Shown here one piece after another: positions 35,815 through 44,285 of a DNA stretch of 64,000 nt. The position numbers were made by a program, and so were the translations under genes. Every line of letters begins with the position of its first letter. The stretch's first letter is position 1. Location: assembly GCA_021774575.1 (NCBI GenBank), contig JAJFIX010000023.1, forward strand, positions 68,166 through 132,165, written 5' to 3'. The notes beneath the pieces were generated by a model, which searched no databases, was not told the origin of the DNA, and was given only the letters and a program-made list of their open reading frames with translations. The stretch comes from Alphaproteobacteria bacterium. Its GTDB lineage: Bacteria; Pseudomonadota; Alphaproteobacteria; UBA6615.

Positions 35815-37212
35815 TTAAATAATCTCGAAATAGCGGGCTAATTCCCAGTCGGTTGTGTGGCGGCGAAACTCGCGTTCTTCCCACTCGCGCGATTGGGCGA
35901 AGTGATCGACGAAGGCGTCGCCGAACAGGGATCGCGCGGCCTCTGATCCTCGTAAATTTTGGGCGCTCTCCCATAGAGTGGCGGGAAAGGTGGATCCTTC
36001 GGGTGCCGGGGCGTCATAGGCATTGCCGATGATGCGATCACTCGGTTCCAGCTCATGTTCGATGCCCCAAAGCCCGGCGCCCAAGGTTGCCGCAAGGGCC
36101 AGATAGGGATTGGCATCGGCAGCAGGGACGCGGCTTTCAATGCGCTGGGATTTCGGTGATCCGCCAATGACCCGTAGGGCCGTGGTCCGGTTCTCCACCC
36201 CCCAGTTGGCATTCGTCGGCGCCCAGAAACCTGGAACCAGCCGGGTATAGGAATTTAGCGTCGGCGCGATCATGGCCAAGAATTCCGGCAGCAATGCCTG
36301 CACGCCGCCAAGGAAATGGCGCATGGTCTGGCTCATGCCGTGCTCGCCATTGGGATCATAAAAAACGCTGTTGCCCTGATCGTCTTGCAAGGAGACATGC
36401 ACATGCCCCGATTGCCCCGGATAGTCCGGAGACCAACGGGCCATGAAGGTCGCCATCATGTCGCGTTTTTGCGCAATGACTTTGGTGAAGGTCTTAAAGA
36501 GTGTGCCGCGATCGGCGGCCTCTAAGGCCTTGTCGACAGTGATCGCGGCTTCGAGCACGCCGGGACCGGTTTCGGTGTGCAATCCTTCGATTGGCATGCG
36601 CATCGTTTCGCACGCGGCGAGGAGATCGTGATAGAAATCGGACCAGACCGAGCTGCGCAAAACCGAATAGCCAAAATAGCCGGGAGTGATCGGCTTTAAA
36701 TTCCGATAAAATTTTTCCCGGACGCTGTCGGGGGTCTCATCAAACAGAAAAAACTCGTATTCCAGGGCGGCATAGGGATGAAACCCTTTTGCCTCGGCCC
36801 GTTGAATGACATGTTTTAAGACACCGCGCGGGCAAACGCTGGGCGCGTCGGCCGGGTCCGGCGCAAGCTCGCACAAGAAAAACAGCGTGTTTGGTTCGTC
36901 AGGAATTTCACGCCATGTTTCAGGAACGATACGAACCTGGGCGTCGGGATATCCCGTATGCCAACCGGTATAGCCGGGCTGATCAAACAGTTGGTCGTTT
37001 GAATCCCAACCGAAAACCACGTCGCAAAATCCGAGGCCTTTTTCCAACGAAGAGAGAAACTTGGCGCGCGACATATACTTGCCGCGCAGCACGCCGTCGG
37101 TGTCGGTCAGGCCGATTTTGACATGGGTAATGGACCTGGAGTCGAGAAGTTCGATGATCTCGGCGGGGCCCCAATCGGCATTGGAACTCAAGTTATCTGG
37201 TGTCACAGTCAT
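35815..37212 (-). CDS. Glutamine synthetase family ligase (gamma-glutamylamide synthetase-like)
   Basis: A 465-residue member of the glutamine synthetase family. Conserved parts are the beta-grasp start (THVKIGLTDTDGVLRGKYM), the catalytic core ALEYEFFLF with metal-binding glutamates, GHVHVSLQD for ATP, and NRTTALRV with RIESRVPAADANPYLALAA. I see no adenylylation-loop motif of housekeeping GlnA. Its position beside polyamine-type transport genes and a PuuD-like hydrolase fits a gamma-glutamyl-polyamine or gamma-glutamyl-amine synthetase. The start ATG 37212 opens a 477-bp regulatory spacer. Confidence 0.88.
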   Translation of the reverse strand: MTVTPDNLSSNADWGPAEIIELLDSRSITHVKIGLTDTDGVLRGKYMSRAKFLSSLEKGLGFCDVVFGWDSNDQLFDQPGYTGWHTGYPDAQVRIVPETWREIPDEPNTLFFLCELAPDPADAPSVCPRGVLKHVIQRAEAKGFHPYAALEYEFFLFDETPDSVREKFYRNLKPITPGYFGYSVLRSSVWSDFYHDLLAACETMRMPIEGLHTETGPGVLEAAITVDKALEAADRGTLFKTFTKVIAQKRDMMATFMARWSPDYPGQSGHVHVSLQDDQGNSVFYDPNGEHGMSQTMRHFLGGVQALLPEFLAMIAPTLNSYTRLVPGFWAPTNANWGVENRTTALRVIGGSPKSQRIESRVPAADANPYLALAATLGAGLWGIEHELEPSDRIIGNAYDAPAPEGSTFPATLWESAQNLRGSEAARSLFGDAFVDHFAQSREWEEREFRRHTTDWELARYFEII

Positions 37213-37689
37213 TCACTTAAATCTCCCGGCCAAAAGAACGGGGTTATAAGGGGCATATGGGCGTCACGGTAGCATCGAATATAAATTTGTAGGGGTGGCG
37301 AACTGCCAATTTTCTCCGTTGATCTTCTACTGGTTTACGTCCACCGGCGGTCTAAAAGCTATAAGATTTCCCTGTTTTCTAGGATCGCTTCGGTAAAAAT
37401 AACGTGAAACTTATGAGCGATTTGTGACTTGGCAAGATCAAATGTATGCGGGACACTGCGGCTAAGTTCTAGCTGCACGAGGTCTCTATTCGCTGTCTGT
37501 AGAGTTGTGTTCTTCTATGCGTATTATTACGCATATCTGGATGTCCTTTATTCATCTGCCGAATTTCAAACTCTAATTTGTCTCAATTTTCGGCACCAAT
37601 TTTGGCTGTCGGAAGCGACGGCGCCAAGCAAGCGATGGCGGCTGTAGTCACTAGTAAAACAGATAATATTCAATCGAAAGGGAGAAACC
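37213..37689. other. 477-bp divergent regulatory spacer
   Basis: The spacer separates the leftward ligase/dehydrogenase operon from the rightward transporter operon. It is AT-rich toward the right. Besides the inverted repeat at 37516-37535, I see no gene. The transporter operon has a good ribosome site (AAAGGGAG) just before 37690. Divergent promoters are expected. Confidence 0.5.
37516..37535. promoter_or_regulatory. Inverted repeat, candidate operator
   Basis: TATGCGTA and TACGCATA (37516-37523 and 37528-37535) are perfect inverted arms around TTAT. The site lies about 155 bp upstream of the binding-protein gene and 300 bp upstream of the ligase gene, in the middle of the divergent spacer. 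Symmetry of this size is typical of a dimeric repressor site; the regulator is not identified. Confidence 0.5.
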
Positions 37690-38763
37690 ATGAATCGACG
37701 TTTTTTTGGAACAACCATGGCCGCCGTTGTGGCGCTGGCTGCAGCTGGCATGTCGCCGGTGCAGGCCGAAACTCTACGGCTTCTGACTTGGGGCGGGTAT
37801 GCACCCGATGCTGTTGTTGCGGCATTTACCGCCGAGACCGGCATTGATGTCGAAGTCACTTTGTCCAACAATGAAGAAATGATCTCCAAGCTGCGCGCGA
37901 CCCGGGGTGCCGGTTTCGACTTGGTGCAGCCGAGCCAGGACCGTATTCAAGGCCCGCAGGTTGAATTCGGGATCTACAAGCCAATTGATTTGTCGCAGAT
38001 TGATGCCGGCCAGTTCATCACGTCGATGCTCGAATCGACCAAATCCGTGACCACCGTCGAAGGCGAAATCTATGGTGTGCCTCATGTTTGGGGAACCAGC
38101 GGTTTGGTTTTGGACCGTAGCGTCGCTTCCGATGTCGCCGATTTTACAGATCTGTGCAACGGCAACCATGCCGGCGAAGTCAGCATTCGTCTGAAGCGTC
38201 CGGTGCTGATCGGATTTGCGTTTTCGCTCGGTCTTGATCCGTTTGCCGCCTATGGCGATGCGGATGCCTATACCGACCTGATGAACACCGTTGCCGATAC
38301 GCTGATCGATTGTAAAGATCAGGTCAAAGCCTTCTGGGAAGGCGGCGACCAGTTGATCGCCTCGGTCACCAGCGGTGAAGTCACTGCCGCGATGGCATGG
38401 GATACAGGCGGCTGGAAGCTCAATACCGAAAATGCCGACGTAACTTATGTTGCCCCGAGTTCGGGTGCTTTGGGTTGGATCGACACATTTGCCCTGCCGG
38501 CTCGTGGCGAAAATGACTCCGCTGCCTATCAGTGGATTAACTTTGTCATGCAGCCGGAAATTGCGGCGCAGATCACTGCCGTTGCCGGTAACTTTACCGC
38601 ATCCCAGGGGGCCGATGAGTTGGCCTCGGCTGAGCTGAAAGCCCAGTTCCAGGATAGCTTCCCGCCGGCAGCTATCGACAATATCAATTGGTACCCTGCG
38701 GTTCCGGCTGGTCTTGAAGATATCGAAGGCCGGGTCTTGGATCGCATTCGTGCATCCAACTAA
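37690..38763 (+). CDS. potD: Periplasmic polyamine-type substrate-binding protein
   Basis: A 357-residue exported binding protein. Residues 1-26 form a signal peptide (AAAGMSPVQA). LRLLTWGGYAPDAVVAAF is the characteristic start of the PotD/PotF class, and GEIYGVPHVWGTSGLVLD with FWEGGDQLIASVTSGEV are further landmarks. A long antisense frame across the gene reflects codon bias and is not a gene. It is first in a four-gene transporter operon. Putrescine or spermidine is the likely ligand because of the family and neighbours; amino acid or related organic amines are alternatives. Confidence 0.87.
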   Translation: MNRRFFGTTMAAVVALAAAGMSPVQAETLRLLTWGGYAPDAVVAAFTAETGIDVEVTLSNNEEMISKLRATRGAGFDLVQPSQDRIQGPQVEFGIYKPIDLSQIDAGQFITSMLESTKSVTTVEGEIYGVPHVWGTSGLVLDRSVASDVADFTDLCNGNHAGEVSIRLKRPVLIGFAFSLGLDPFAAYGDADAYTDLMNTVADTLIDCKDQVKAFWEGGDQLIASVTSGEVTAAMAWDTGGWKLNTENADVTYVAPSSGALGWIDTFALPARGENDSAAYQWINFVMQPEIAAQITAVAGNFTASQGADELASAELKAQFQDSFPPAAIDNINWYPAVPAGLEDIEGRVLDRIRASN

Positions 38764-38923
38764 GGGCTGACGCAAAACGACAATACGTTCGGGCCTCGAC
38801 CGCATATTCATTTTGAATGTGGCTGTTGGGGCCCGAATTTATTTTGGCAGAGATATCTCGTCTTGCCGCGGGCAATTTGGCTCGGTAATTCGCCCTTATT
38901 TGACGCAACCCTTGGTCAATAAA

Positions 38924-40039
38924 ATGAACGATACTCAAATCCCAGATTTGGAAACCACCGATGTCGTCAAGAACTTTGGCGCTACGGTTGCTGTCGACCA
39001 GGTCAATTTCGAAGTAAAAAAGGGGGCGTTTTTCTCAATTCTCGGCCCGAGCGGTTGCGGAAAAACGACGCTAATGCGGATGATCGCCGGATTTGAAGGT
39101 CCAAGCAGCGGCGATATTTTGATCCGTGGCAGTTCGGTGATCGACGTGCCGCCCAACCGGCGTCCGGTCAATATGGTCTTTCAGCATCTCGCCCTTTTCC
39201 CGATGATGAATGTGGCCAAAAACATTGGCTACGGGCTGCGTCGGCGCGGTATTTCGGGCAAAGAAATTGACCGGGCCGTCGACGCCGTGCTCGAACGGGT
39301 CGGATTGCCGGGCATGGGGCCACGGAAAATCGACCAACTATCGGGCGGGCAAAAACAGCGTATCGCGATAGCCCGTTGCCTCATCCTGGAGCCGACGTTG
39401 TTGTTGTTGGATGAGCCGTTGGGCGCCCTTGATCTAAAACTGCGCGAGCAGATGAAGATCGAATTGAAACAGTTACAAGCCGAAATAGGCACAACTTTCC
39501 TCTATATCACCCATGATCAATCCGAAGCCTTGGTCATGTCGGACCAGGTCGCGGTGATGAACCATGGCCGGTTTGAGCAGGTCGCGACGCCACAGGAGCT
39601 TTACTATCGACCCAATACGTCGTTTGTTGCCGGCTTCGTCGGCGATGCGAACCGATGGTCTGGAAAAGTAGAAACGGTGTCGGGCGACGAACTTCGATTG
39701 CATGGTCAAGGCGGGGTGGCGATTGTCGCGACGGCTGTGGGCGGCATCTCTGTTGGGATGGATGTCGAAATATTTGTCCGTCCGGAATCTGTCTTTATCT
39801 CTCGTGCCGAGGCCGAAATTGCAGAGTTCGACAATAAAATCGAAGGCGCGGTTGATAGCCTGTTGTTTGACGGTGGCCGATCATCGGCCCTGATTTCCGT
39901 TGCCGGAGACGATCGCGATATTTCTGTTGCGCTCCCCCAAACCGGGCAATTCTCAAATTTGCAAGCCGGGGAGAAAGTTTATCTGGGCTGGCAAGCCGAT
40001 CAAACCCGGTGTTTTGCTGCAAATAATGTTGGCTCCTGA
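38924..40039 (+). CDS. potA: Polyamine-type ABC transporter ATPase
   Basis: A 371-residue ATPase. Walker A is GPSGCGKTT (residues 41-49), the signature LSGGQKQRIAIARC and Walker B LLLLDEPLGALDLKL, followed by the ITHDQSEAL switch and a C-terminal TOBE domain (GVRP-like EIFVRPESVFIS). I start at ATG 38924, MNDTQIPDLETTDVV, which is the natural N terminus; the upstream extension is rich in unrelated residues. Its stop overlaps the permease start (TGATG), showing coupling. It energises the PotB- and PotC-like channel. Confidence 0.92.
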   Translation: MNDTQIPDLETTDVVKNFGATVAVDQVNFEVKKGAFFSILGPSGCGKTTLMRMIAGFEGPSSGDILIRGSSVIDVPPNRRPVNMVFQHLALFPMMNVAKNIGYGLRRRGISGKEIDRAVDAVLERVGLPGMGPRKIDQLSGGQKQRIAIARCLILEPTLLLLDEPLGALDLKLREQMKIELKQLQAEIGTTFLYITHDQSEALVMSDQVAVMNHGRFEQVATPQELYYRPNTSFVAGFVGDANRWSGKVETVSGDELRLHGQGGVAIVATAVGGISVGMDVEIFVRPESVFISRAEAEIAEFDNKIEGAVDSLLFDGGRSSALISVAGDDRDISVALPQTGQFSNLQAGEKVYLGWQADQTRCFAANNVGS

Positions 40040-40962
40040 TGACTGAGATCGGGAGCAGCGATTTGGGCGCAACCCCAGCAAAATTACCCACTAGCGTGCG
40101 GCGTCAACCCGGTGTGGCACGTTTATGGTTTTACCTTCTATTGCTGCCACCGGTTTTGTGGTTGGGCTTATTGATTATTCTGCCCCATATTCAGCTCTTT
40201 ATTTTGTCCTTAAAAGAGAAGGTGGCCCCACGGGTCTATACCTACGGTCTGGATAATTATATCGGCTTTTTTAATGAGCCTCTCTATTGGATGACCTTGT
40301 TGCGGACCGCGACAATCTCAATTTTAGCGACGGCTTTGACTTTGGTGATCGCCTTTCCCGTCGCCTATTACATTGCCAAAATGTTGCGCGGACGAACGAA
40401 AAATTTAATCTTTGTATTGGCCCTGCTGCCGTTCTGGGTGAGCGAGCTGGTGCGAACATTGGGTTGGATCATGTTGCTCCGGGAGACCGGGATTATTTCA
40501 AATACCCTGCTCTCACTGGGTCTAATCCCCGAACGGGTTGAGCTGTTGGGCAATGATGCGGCGATTATTACCGGCCTGGTTTACACATCGATGCTGTTCA
40601 TGGTCGTGCCGTTGATAAATTCCCTCGACAGTCTGGATGATTCGCTGATCGAAGCCGCCTATGACCTTGGCGGCAAAGGGGTGGCAATATTGCGGGAAAT
40701 CATTATTCCCCATGCCATGCCTGGAATAGTCGCCGGTTCGATCGTCGTCTTCATGCTGACATTGGGCAATATCGTCACCCCGGCTTTTCTCGGTGGAAAA
40801 AACAGCATCTGGTTTACCGACCAGATTTATCAAAAATTTATTGTTAGGTTTAATTGGGAACAAGGGTCGGCATTTGGGTTCTTGTTGCTCATCACCTCGT
40901 CGTTGGTGGTTTGGCTGGGGCTGAAATTGACCCGCCAATCCCTCGCCAAAACGATCACTTGA
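40039..40962 (+). CDS. potB: Polyamine-type ABC permease (PotB-like)
   Basis: A 307-residue inner-membrane permease with six predicted helices. The EAA loop is SLIEAAYDLGGKGVAILREI near residue 205, preceded by VVPLINSLDSL. The amphipathic start and LFILSLKEKV are typical of PotB. It overlaps the ATPase by one base and lies 15 bp upstream of the second permease, in an operon order ATPase, PotB, PotC common to this class. Confidence 0.9.
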   Translation: MTEIGSSDLGATPAKLPTSVRRQPGVARLWFYLLLLPPVLWLGLLIILPHIQLFILSLKEKVAPRVYTYGLDNYIGFFNEPLYWMTLLRTATISILATALTLVIAFPVAYYIAKMLRGRTKNLIFVLALLPFWVSELVRTLGWIMLLRETGIISNTLLSLGLIPERVELLGNDAAIITGLVYTSMLFMVVPLINSLDSLDDSLIEAAYDLGGKGVAILREIIIPHAMPGIVAGSIVVFMLTLGNIVTPAFLGGKNSIWFTDQIYQKFIVRFNWEQGSAFGFLLLITSSLVVWLGLKLTRQSLAKTIT

Positions 40963-40977
40963 GAGTGGGGTAGCAGA

Positions 40978-41853
40978 ATGATCCCGTCAATTCCCCGCTC
41001 TTCCGCCGCCAAATTTACCTATGCGGCCTATATTTTCGTGTTTTTTGTCTATCTCTTTGCGCCGCTCATCGCGGTGAGCGTTTTTGCCTTCAATGACAGC
41101 CAGTTTCCGTCGCTGCCCTGGCGCGGGTTCACCCTGGACTGGTTTTTGTCATCGGCGGGACGGACGGGGGTGGGACGCACTGGTTTGTTTTTTGATAATG
41201 GGCTGATGTCGAGCATTGGCACCAGTACCAAAGTGGCGATCATTGTCACTCTTATTTCGGTCACTGTCGGCACGACAAATGCCTTCTTGTTGGAACGCAT
41301 GAATTTTCGCGGCCGTGGAATTTTATATGTTGTGATGCTGTGGCCGCTGGTTATTCCAGGGGTTATTTTGGGCGTTTCGATCCTGCAATTCATGTCGACG
41401 ATTGCCAATGGCTTGGAGGATTTTTTCAATATTCGGATCGATTTTATGCGTCCGGGATTGCCGCTGGTTATTGCCGGACAGTTTTCCTTTATCGCCACCA
41501 TCGCGACGCTGATCATTTCGGCGCGATTGCGCAAGTTCGATATTGAGCTGGAAGAGGCGGCGCTTAATTTAGGGGCGTCTCACTGGATGGCGATCTGGAC
41601 CGTAACCCTACCGTTTTTGCGCCCGTCGATGATCGGTGCGGGCATAATTTCGATTTTGATGAGCTTTGAAAACTTTAACACCACGCTGATGCTGGTCGGA
41701 TCCGACGCGCCGATCACCATCCGGGTCTTTACCGCGATGCGCGATGGCGTCTCGCCGGTGATTAACGCCCTAAGTTTGGTCATGATGTTTGCAATGGCGA
41801 CGTTGGCCATCGGGCTGATGTTTACCGGCGGGTCAAAAGACCAAGGCAAATAG
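40978..41853 (+). CDS. potC: Polyamine-type ABC permease (PotC-like)
   Basis: A 291-residue inner-membrane permease with six helices. The loop ELEEAALNLGASHWMAIWTV is the EAA motif, and RMNFRGRGILYVVMLWPLVI marks the helix before it, both as in PotC. It is the last of the four transporter genes and its stop codon is five bases from the convergent PuuD-like gene. The ribosome site GAGAGTGGGG precedes ATG 40978. No terminator is visible between the convergent genes. Confidence 0.9.
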   Translation: MIPSIPRSSAAKFTYAAYIFVFFVYLFAPLIAVSVFAFNDSQFPSLPWRGFTLDWFLSSAGRTGVGRTGLFFDNGLMSSIGTSTKVAIIVTLISVTVGTTNAFLLERMNFRGRGILYVVMLWPLVIPGVILGVSILQFMSTIANGLEDFFNIRIDFMRPGLPLVIAGQFSFIATIATLIISARLRKFDIELEEAALNLGASHWMAIWTVTLPFLRPSMIGAGIISILMSFENFNTTLMLVGSDAPITIRVFTAMRDGVSPVINALSLVMMFAMATLAIGLMFTGGSKDQGK

Positions 41854-41858
41854 ACGCG

Positions 41859-42608
41859 TTACCCGGCTGCGCAAGCGGCGCCAAAGGCTTGAAACAGCGC
41901 GTGGGAAAACGGGTTCTCCGTTGACCGCCATTCTGGATGCCATTGCACGGCCAGTGTAAATTTCGCACCGGGCAGGCGGATAGCCTCGACCAAACCATCG
42001 GGAGCGTTCGCTTCAATTTCCAGCCCGTCGCCCAGGCGATCTATGGCCTGACCATGCACGGAATTCACCACTGGATTTTTTGTCTCGCAAAGCCCGGCCA
42101 GAAAGCCCCTGTCGGTCAATTCGACGCGGTGGGCAGGTCCATATTGGATTTCCAGCGGCTGCGTTTTGTCTTCGCGGTGGTCGAGCATGCCGTCGACATT
42201 ATAAACTTGCTGATGCAGCGTCCCGCCCATGGCGACATTCAATTCCTGACACCCTCGGCAGATGCCAAAAATGGGGAGGTCAATATCCAGTGCAGCTTTG
42301 ATAAGCCCAAGGCTGGCGCGATCCCGGGGCTGGTCGCGCAGAACCTCGCCCCCCACCGGCGCGGCGCCATACGCCGACGGCATTAAATTCGATGGGCTGC
42401 CCGTAATATAGAGCCCATCCAATCGCGACAGCAGGCTGGAGAAATTTATGTCGGCACCCAACGAAGGTATCATCAACGGAATGGTGTCGGCACTTTCCAC
42501 CAATGCCGAAATATATTTGTTGCCAACCACGTTGCTTGGGTGAAGGCCCAATTGGCGGGTGTCGGAGACGACACCGACCAGTGGTTTGTGAAGTTCAGAT
42601 TGCGCCAT
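41859..42608 (-). CDS. puuD: Gamma-glutamyl-GABA hydrolase family (PuuD-like)
   Basis: A 249-residue class I glutamine-amidotransferase-like hydrolase. FGICRGCQELNVAMGG holds the nucleophile C117, and AVQWHPEWRS near the C terminus supplies the histidine-glutamate partners. In the Puu pathway PuuD removes the gamma-glutamyl group from gamma-glutamyl-GABA. That fits the ligase, aldehyde dehydrogenase and transporter genes to its left. I place the start at ATG 42608, about ten bases after AAGGA; a GTG at 42614 would add two residues. Other family members are GATase-like peptidases. Confidence 0.88.
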   Translation of the reverse strand: MAQSELHKPLVGVVSDTRQLGLHPSNVVGNKYISALVESADTIPLMIPSLGADINFSSLLSRLDGLYITGSPSNLMPSAYGAAPVGGEVLRDQPRDRASLGLIKAALDIDLPIFGICRGCQELNVAMGGTLHQQVYNVDGMLDHREDKTQPLEIQYGPAHRVELTDRGFLAGLCETKNPVVNSVHGQAIDRLGDGLEIEANAPDGLVEAIRLPGAKFTLAVQWHPEWRSTENPFSHALFQAFGAACAAG

Positions 42609-42749
42609 TCGCACTTAGTCCTTTACCTGGGTATCACACCTGCTTGAACAAGGCAGTTCAACCTATCAACCGAGGCCTGGCTCGGATAAATTGGGGGCGG
42701 TTCGGGATGCTCGAACCCGCACCCCGAATACATACAGCGTAATAATTTT

Positions 42750-44285
42750 ATGACAACCTATGATCTATTAATAATTGGCGGTGGCATTAATGGGGCCGGA
42801 ATCGCGCGGGACGCGGCCGGGCGCGGGCTTTCTGTTTTGCTGTGCGAGCAGGGTGATTTGGCCGGGGCGACCTCCTCGGCCAGCTCTAAACTCATTCACG
42901 GCGGGCTTCGCTATTTGGAGCAATATGAATTTGGCTTGGTGCGCAAGGCATTGAAGGAGCGCGAAGTTTTGCTGCGTGCCGCGCCGCATATCGTCCGCCC
43001 ATTGAATTTTGTGTTGCCCCATGATGGGGATTTGCGACCCGCTTGGCTCATTCGGATCGGCCTCTTGCTCTACGACCATCTTGGCGCGCGGGAGTTACTG
43101 CCGGGATCGTCGGCGATTAAACTGGCAGCCCATCCGGCCGGGGCGGCTTTGCATGATAGATATGCAAAGGGCTTCGTCTATTCAGATTGTTTTGTCCAAG
43201 ACGGGCGCCTCACCGTCCTCGCCTGCCAGGGTGCGGCCGAACAAGGCGCGGAAATTTTGACCCGCACCCAATGTGTGCAGGCGTCTCGGGAAGGCAAAAA
43301 CTGGCGGGCAAAATTGCGCCGGGCGGACGGTGGCGTGCAAGAGGTTTCAGCGCGCAGCTTGGTCAATGCGGCGGGACCGTGGGCGGGGTCGATATTGGGC
43401 TCGACGATTGAAACCCGGACCGAGGCGCCAATTCGACTGGTCAAAGGCAGCCATATTATAACGCGCAAACTATTCGATCATGATTTTGCCTATATCCTGC
43501 AGGGCGCCGACGGGCGGGTGGTATTTGCCATTCCATTTGAAGACGAATTTACACTTATTGGCACGACCGACGAGGCCTATGAAGGAGACCCGGCGAATTG
43601 CGAAATCACGTCGGACGAAATCGACTATCTGTGTGCGGTGACAAAAAAATATTTTCGCCATCCGGCCTTGGCCGAGGATGTCGTCAAGACGTTTTCGGGA
43701 GTGCGCCCACTTTATGATGACGGCGCGAAATCAGCATCAGCGGTCACGCGTGACTATGTTTTTGATCTTGAGCATGACGGGGAAGGCGCGCCTCTCTTAT
43801 CCATATTCGGTGGAAAAATTACGACTTTTCGGGTGATGGCTGAGGCGGCCGTTTCAAAACTGGCACCGATTTTGGGCAATGAGGCCTCCGCCTGGACTGC
43901 GGGCGCGCAACTGCCCGGCGGTGATATTCCCGGCGCAGATATGGATCGGTTCTTGGCTGATTTTCGGACAAAAAATTCGTGGCTGCCGGACGCGCTGTCG
44001 GCGCGCCTTGCCGCCAATTATGGCAGTCGAGCCGATGCCGTATTAGATGGCGCGCGCTCGTTGGATGATTTGGGGGAATATTTTGGTGATAATCTATATG
44101 CTGGCGAGATACTCTATCTGATGGAAAATGAATGGGCGCAGACAGCGGAAGATATTTTGTGGCGTCGGTCGAAGCTCCTGCTGCACATATCTTCGAAAAC
44201 ACGCGAAAAATTGGATGTATGGCTGAGCGAGCACGAGCATAGCCGCCAAAGTACGAGCGGAAAAATATATGGCGTTACTAATTAA
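42750..44285 (+). CDS. glpD: Aerobic glycerol-3-phosphate dehydrogenase
   Basis: A 511-residue FAD-dependent membrane-associated dehydrogenase that passes electrons from glycerol-3-phosphate to quinone. LLIIGGGINGAGIARDAAGRG (FAD site) and TSSASSKLIHGGLRYLEQ (substrate region) are family signatures, and FAIPFEDEFTLIGTTDEAY and FGGKITTFRVMAE complete the C-terminal half. Length is normal. Its last 17 bases overlap the start of a sodium/phosphate transporter gene. Neither glpK nor glpF is here. A hairpin-like sequence lies just upstream (about 42697-42721). Confidence 0.95.
   Translation: MTTYDLLIIGGGINGAGIARDAAGRGLSVLLCEQGDLAGATSSASSKLIHGGLRYLEQYEFGLVRKALKEREVLLRAAPHIVRPLNFVLPHDGDLRPAWLIRIGLLLYDHLGARELLPGSSAIKLAAHPAGAALHDRYAKGFVYSDCFVQDGRLTVLACQGAAEQGAEILTRTQCVQASREGKNWRAKLRRADGGVQEVSARSLVNAAGPWAGSILGSTIETRTEAPIRLVKGSHIITRKLFDHDFAYILQGADGRVVFAIPFEDEFTLIGTTDEAYEGDPANCEITSDEIDYLCAVTKKYFRHPALAEDVVKTFSGVRPLYDDGAKSASAVTRDYVFDLEHDGEGAPLLSIFGGKITTFRVMAEAAVSKLAPILGNEASAWTAGAQLPGGDIPGADMDRFLADFRTKNSWLPDALSARLAANYGSRADAVLDGARSLDDLGEYFGDNLYAGEILYLMENEWAQTAEDILWRRSKLLLHISSKTREKLDVWLSEHEHSRQSTSGKIYGVTN

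Noticed and set aside
37774-38811. Long 345-codon reading frame antisense to the potD-like gene
   Set aside because: It mirrors a highly conserved binding-protein gene on the plus strand, has no ribosome site or protein-like hydrophobic pattern, and such frames are common in codon-biased DNA.
42697-42721. Hairpin GGTTCG/CGAACC upstream of glpD considered as a tRNA T-loop or terminator
   Set aside because: No cloverleaf can be drawn around it and it lacks a T-run, so it is left as a minor sequence feature.
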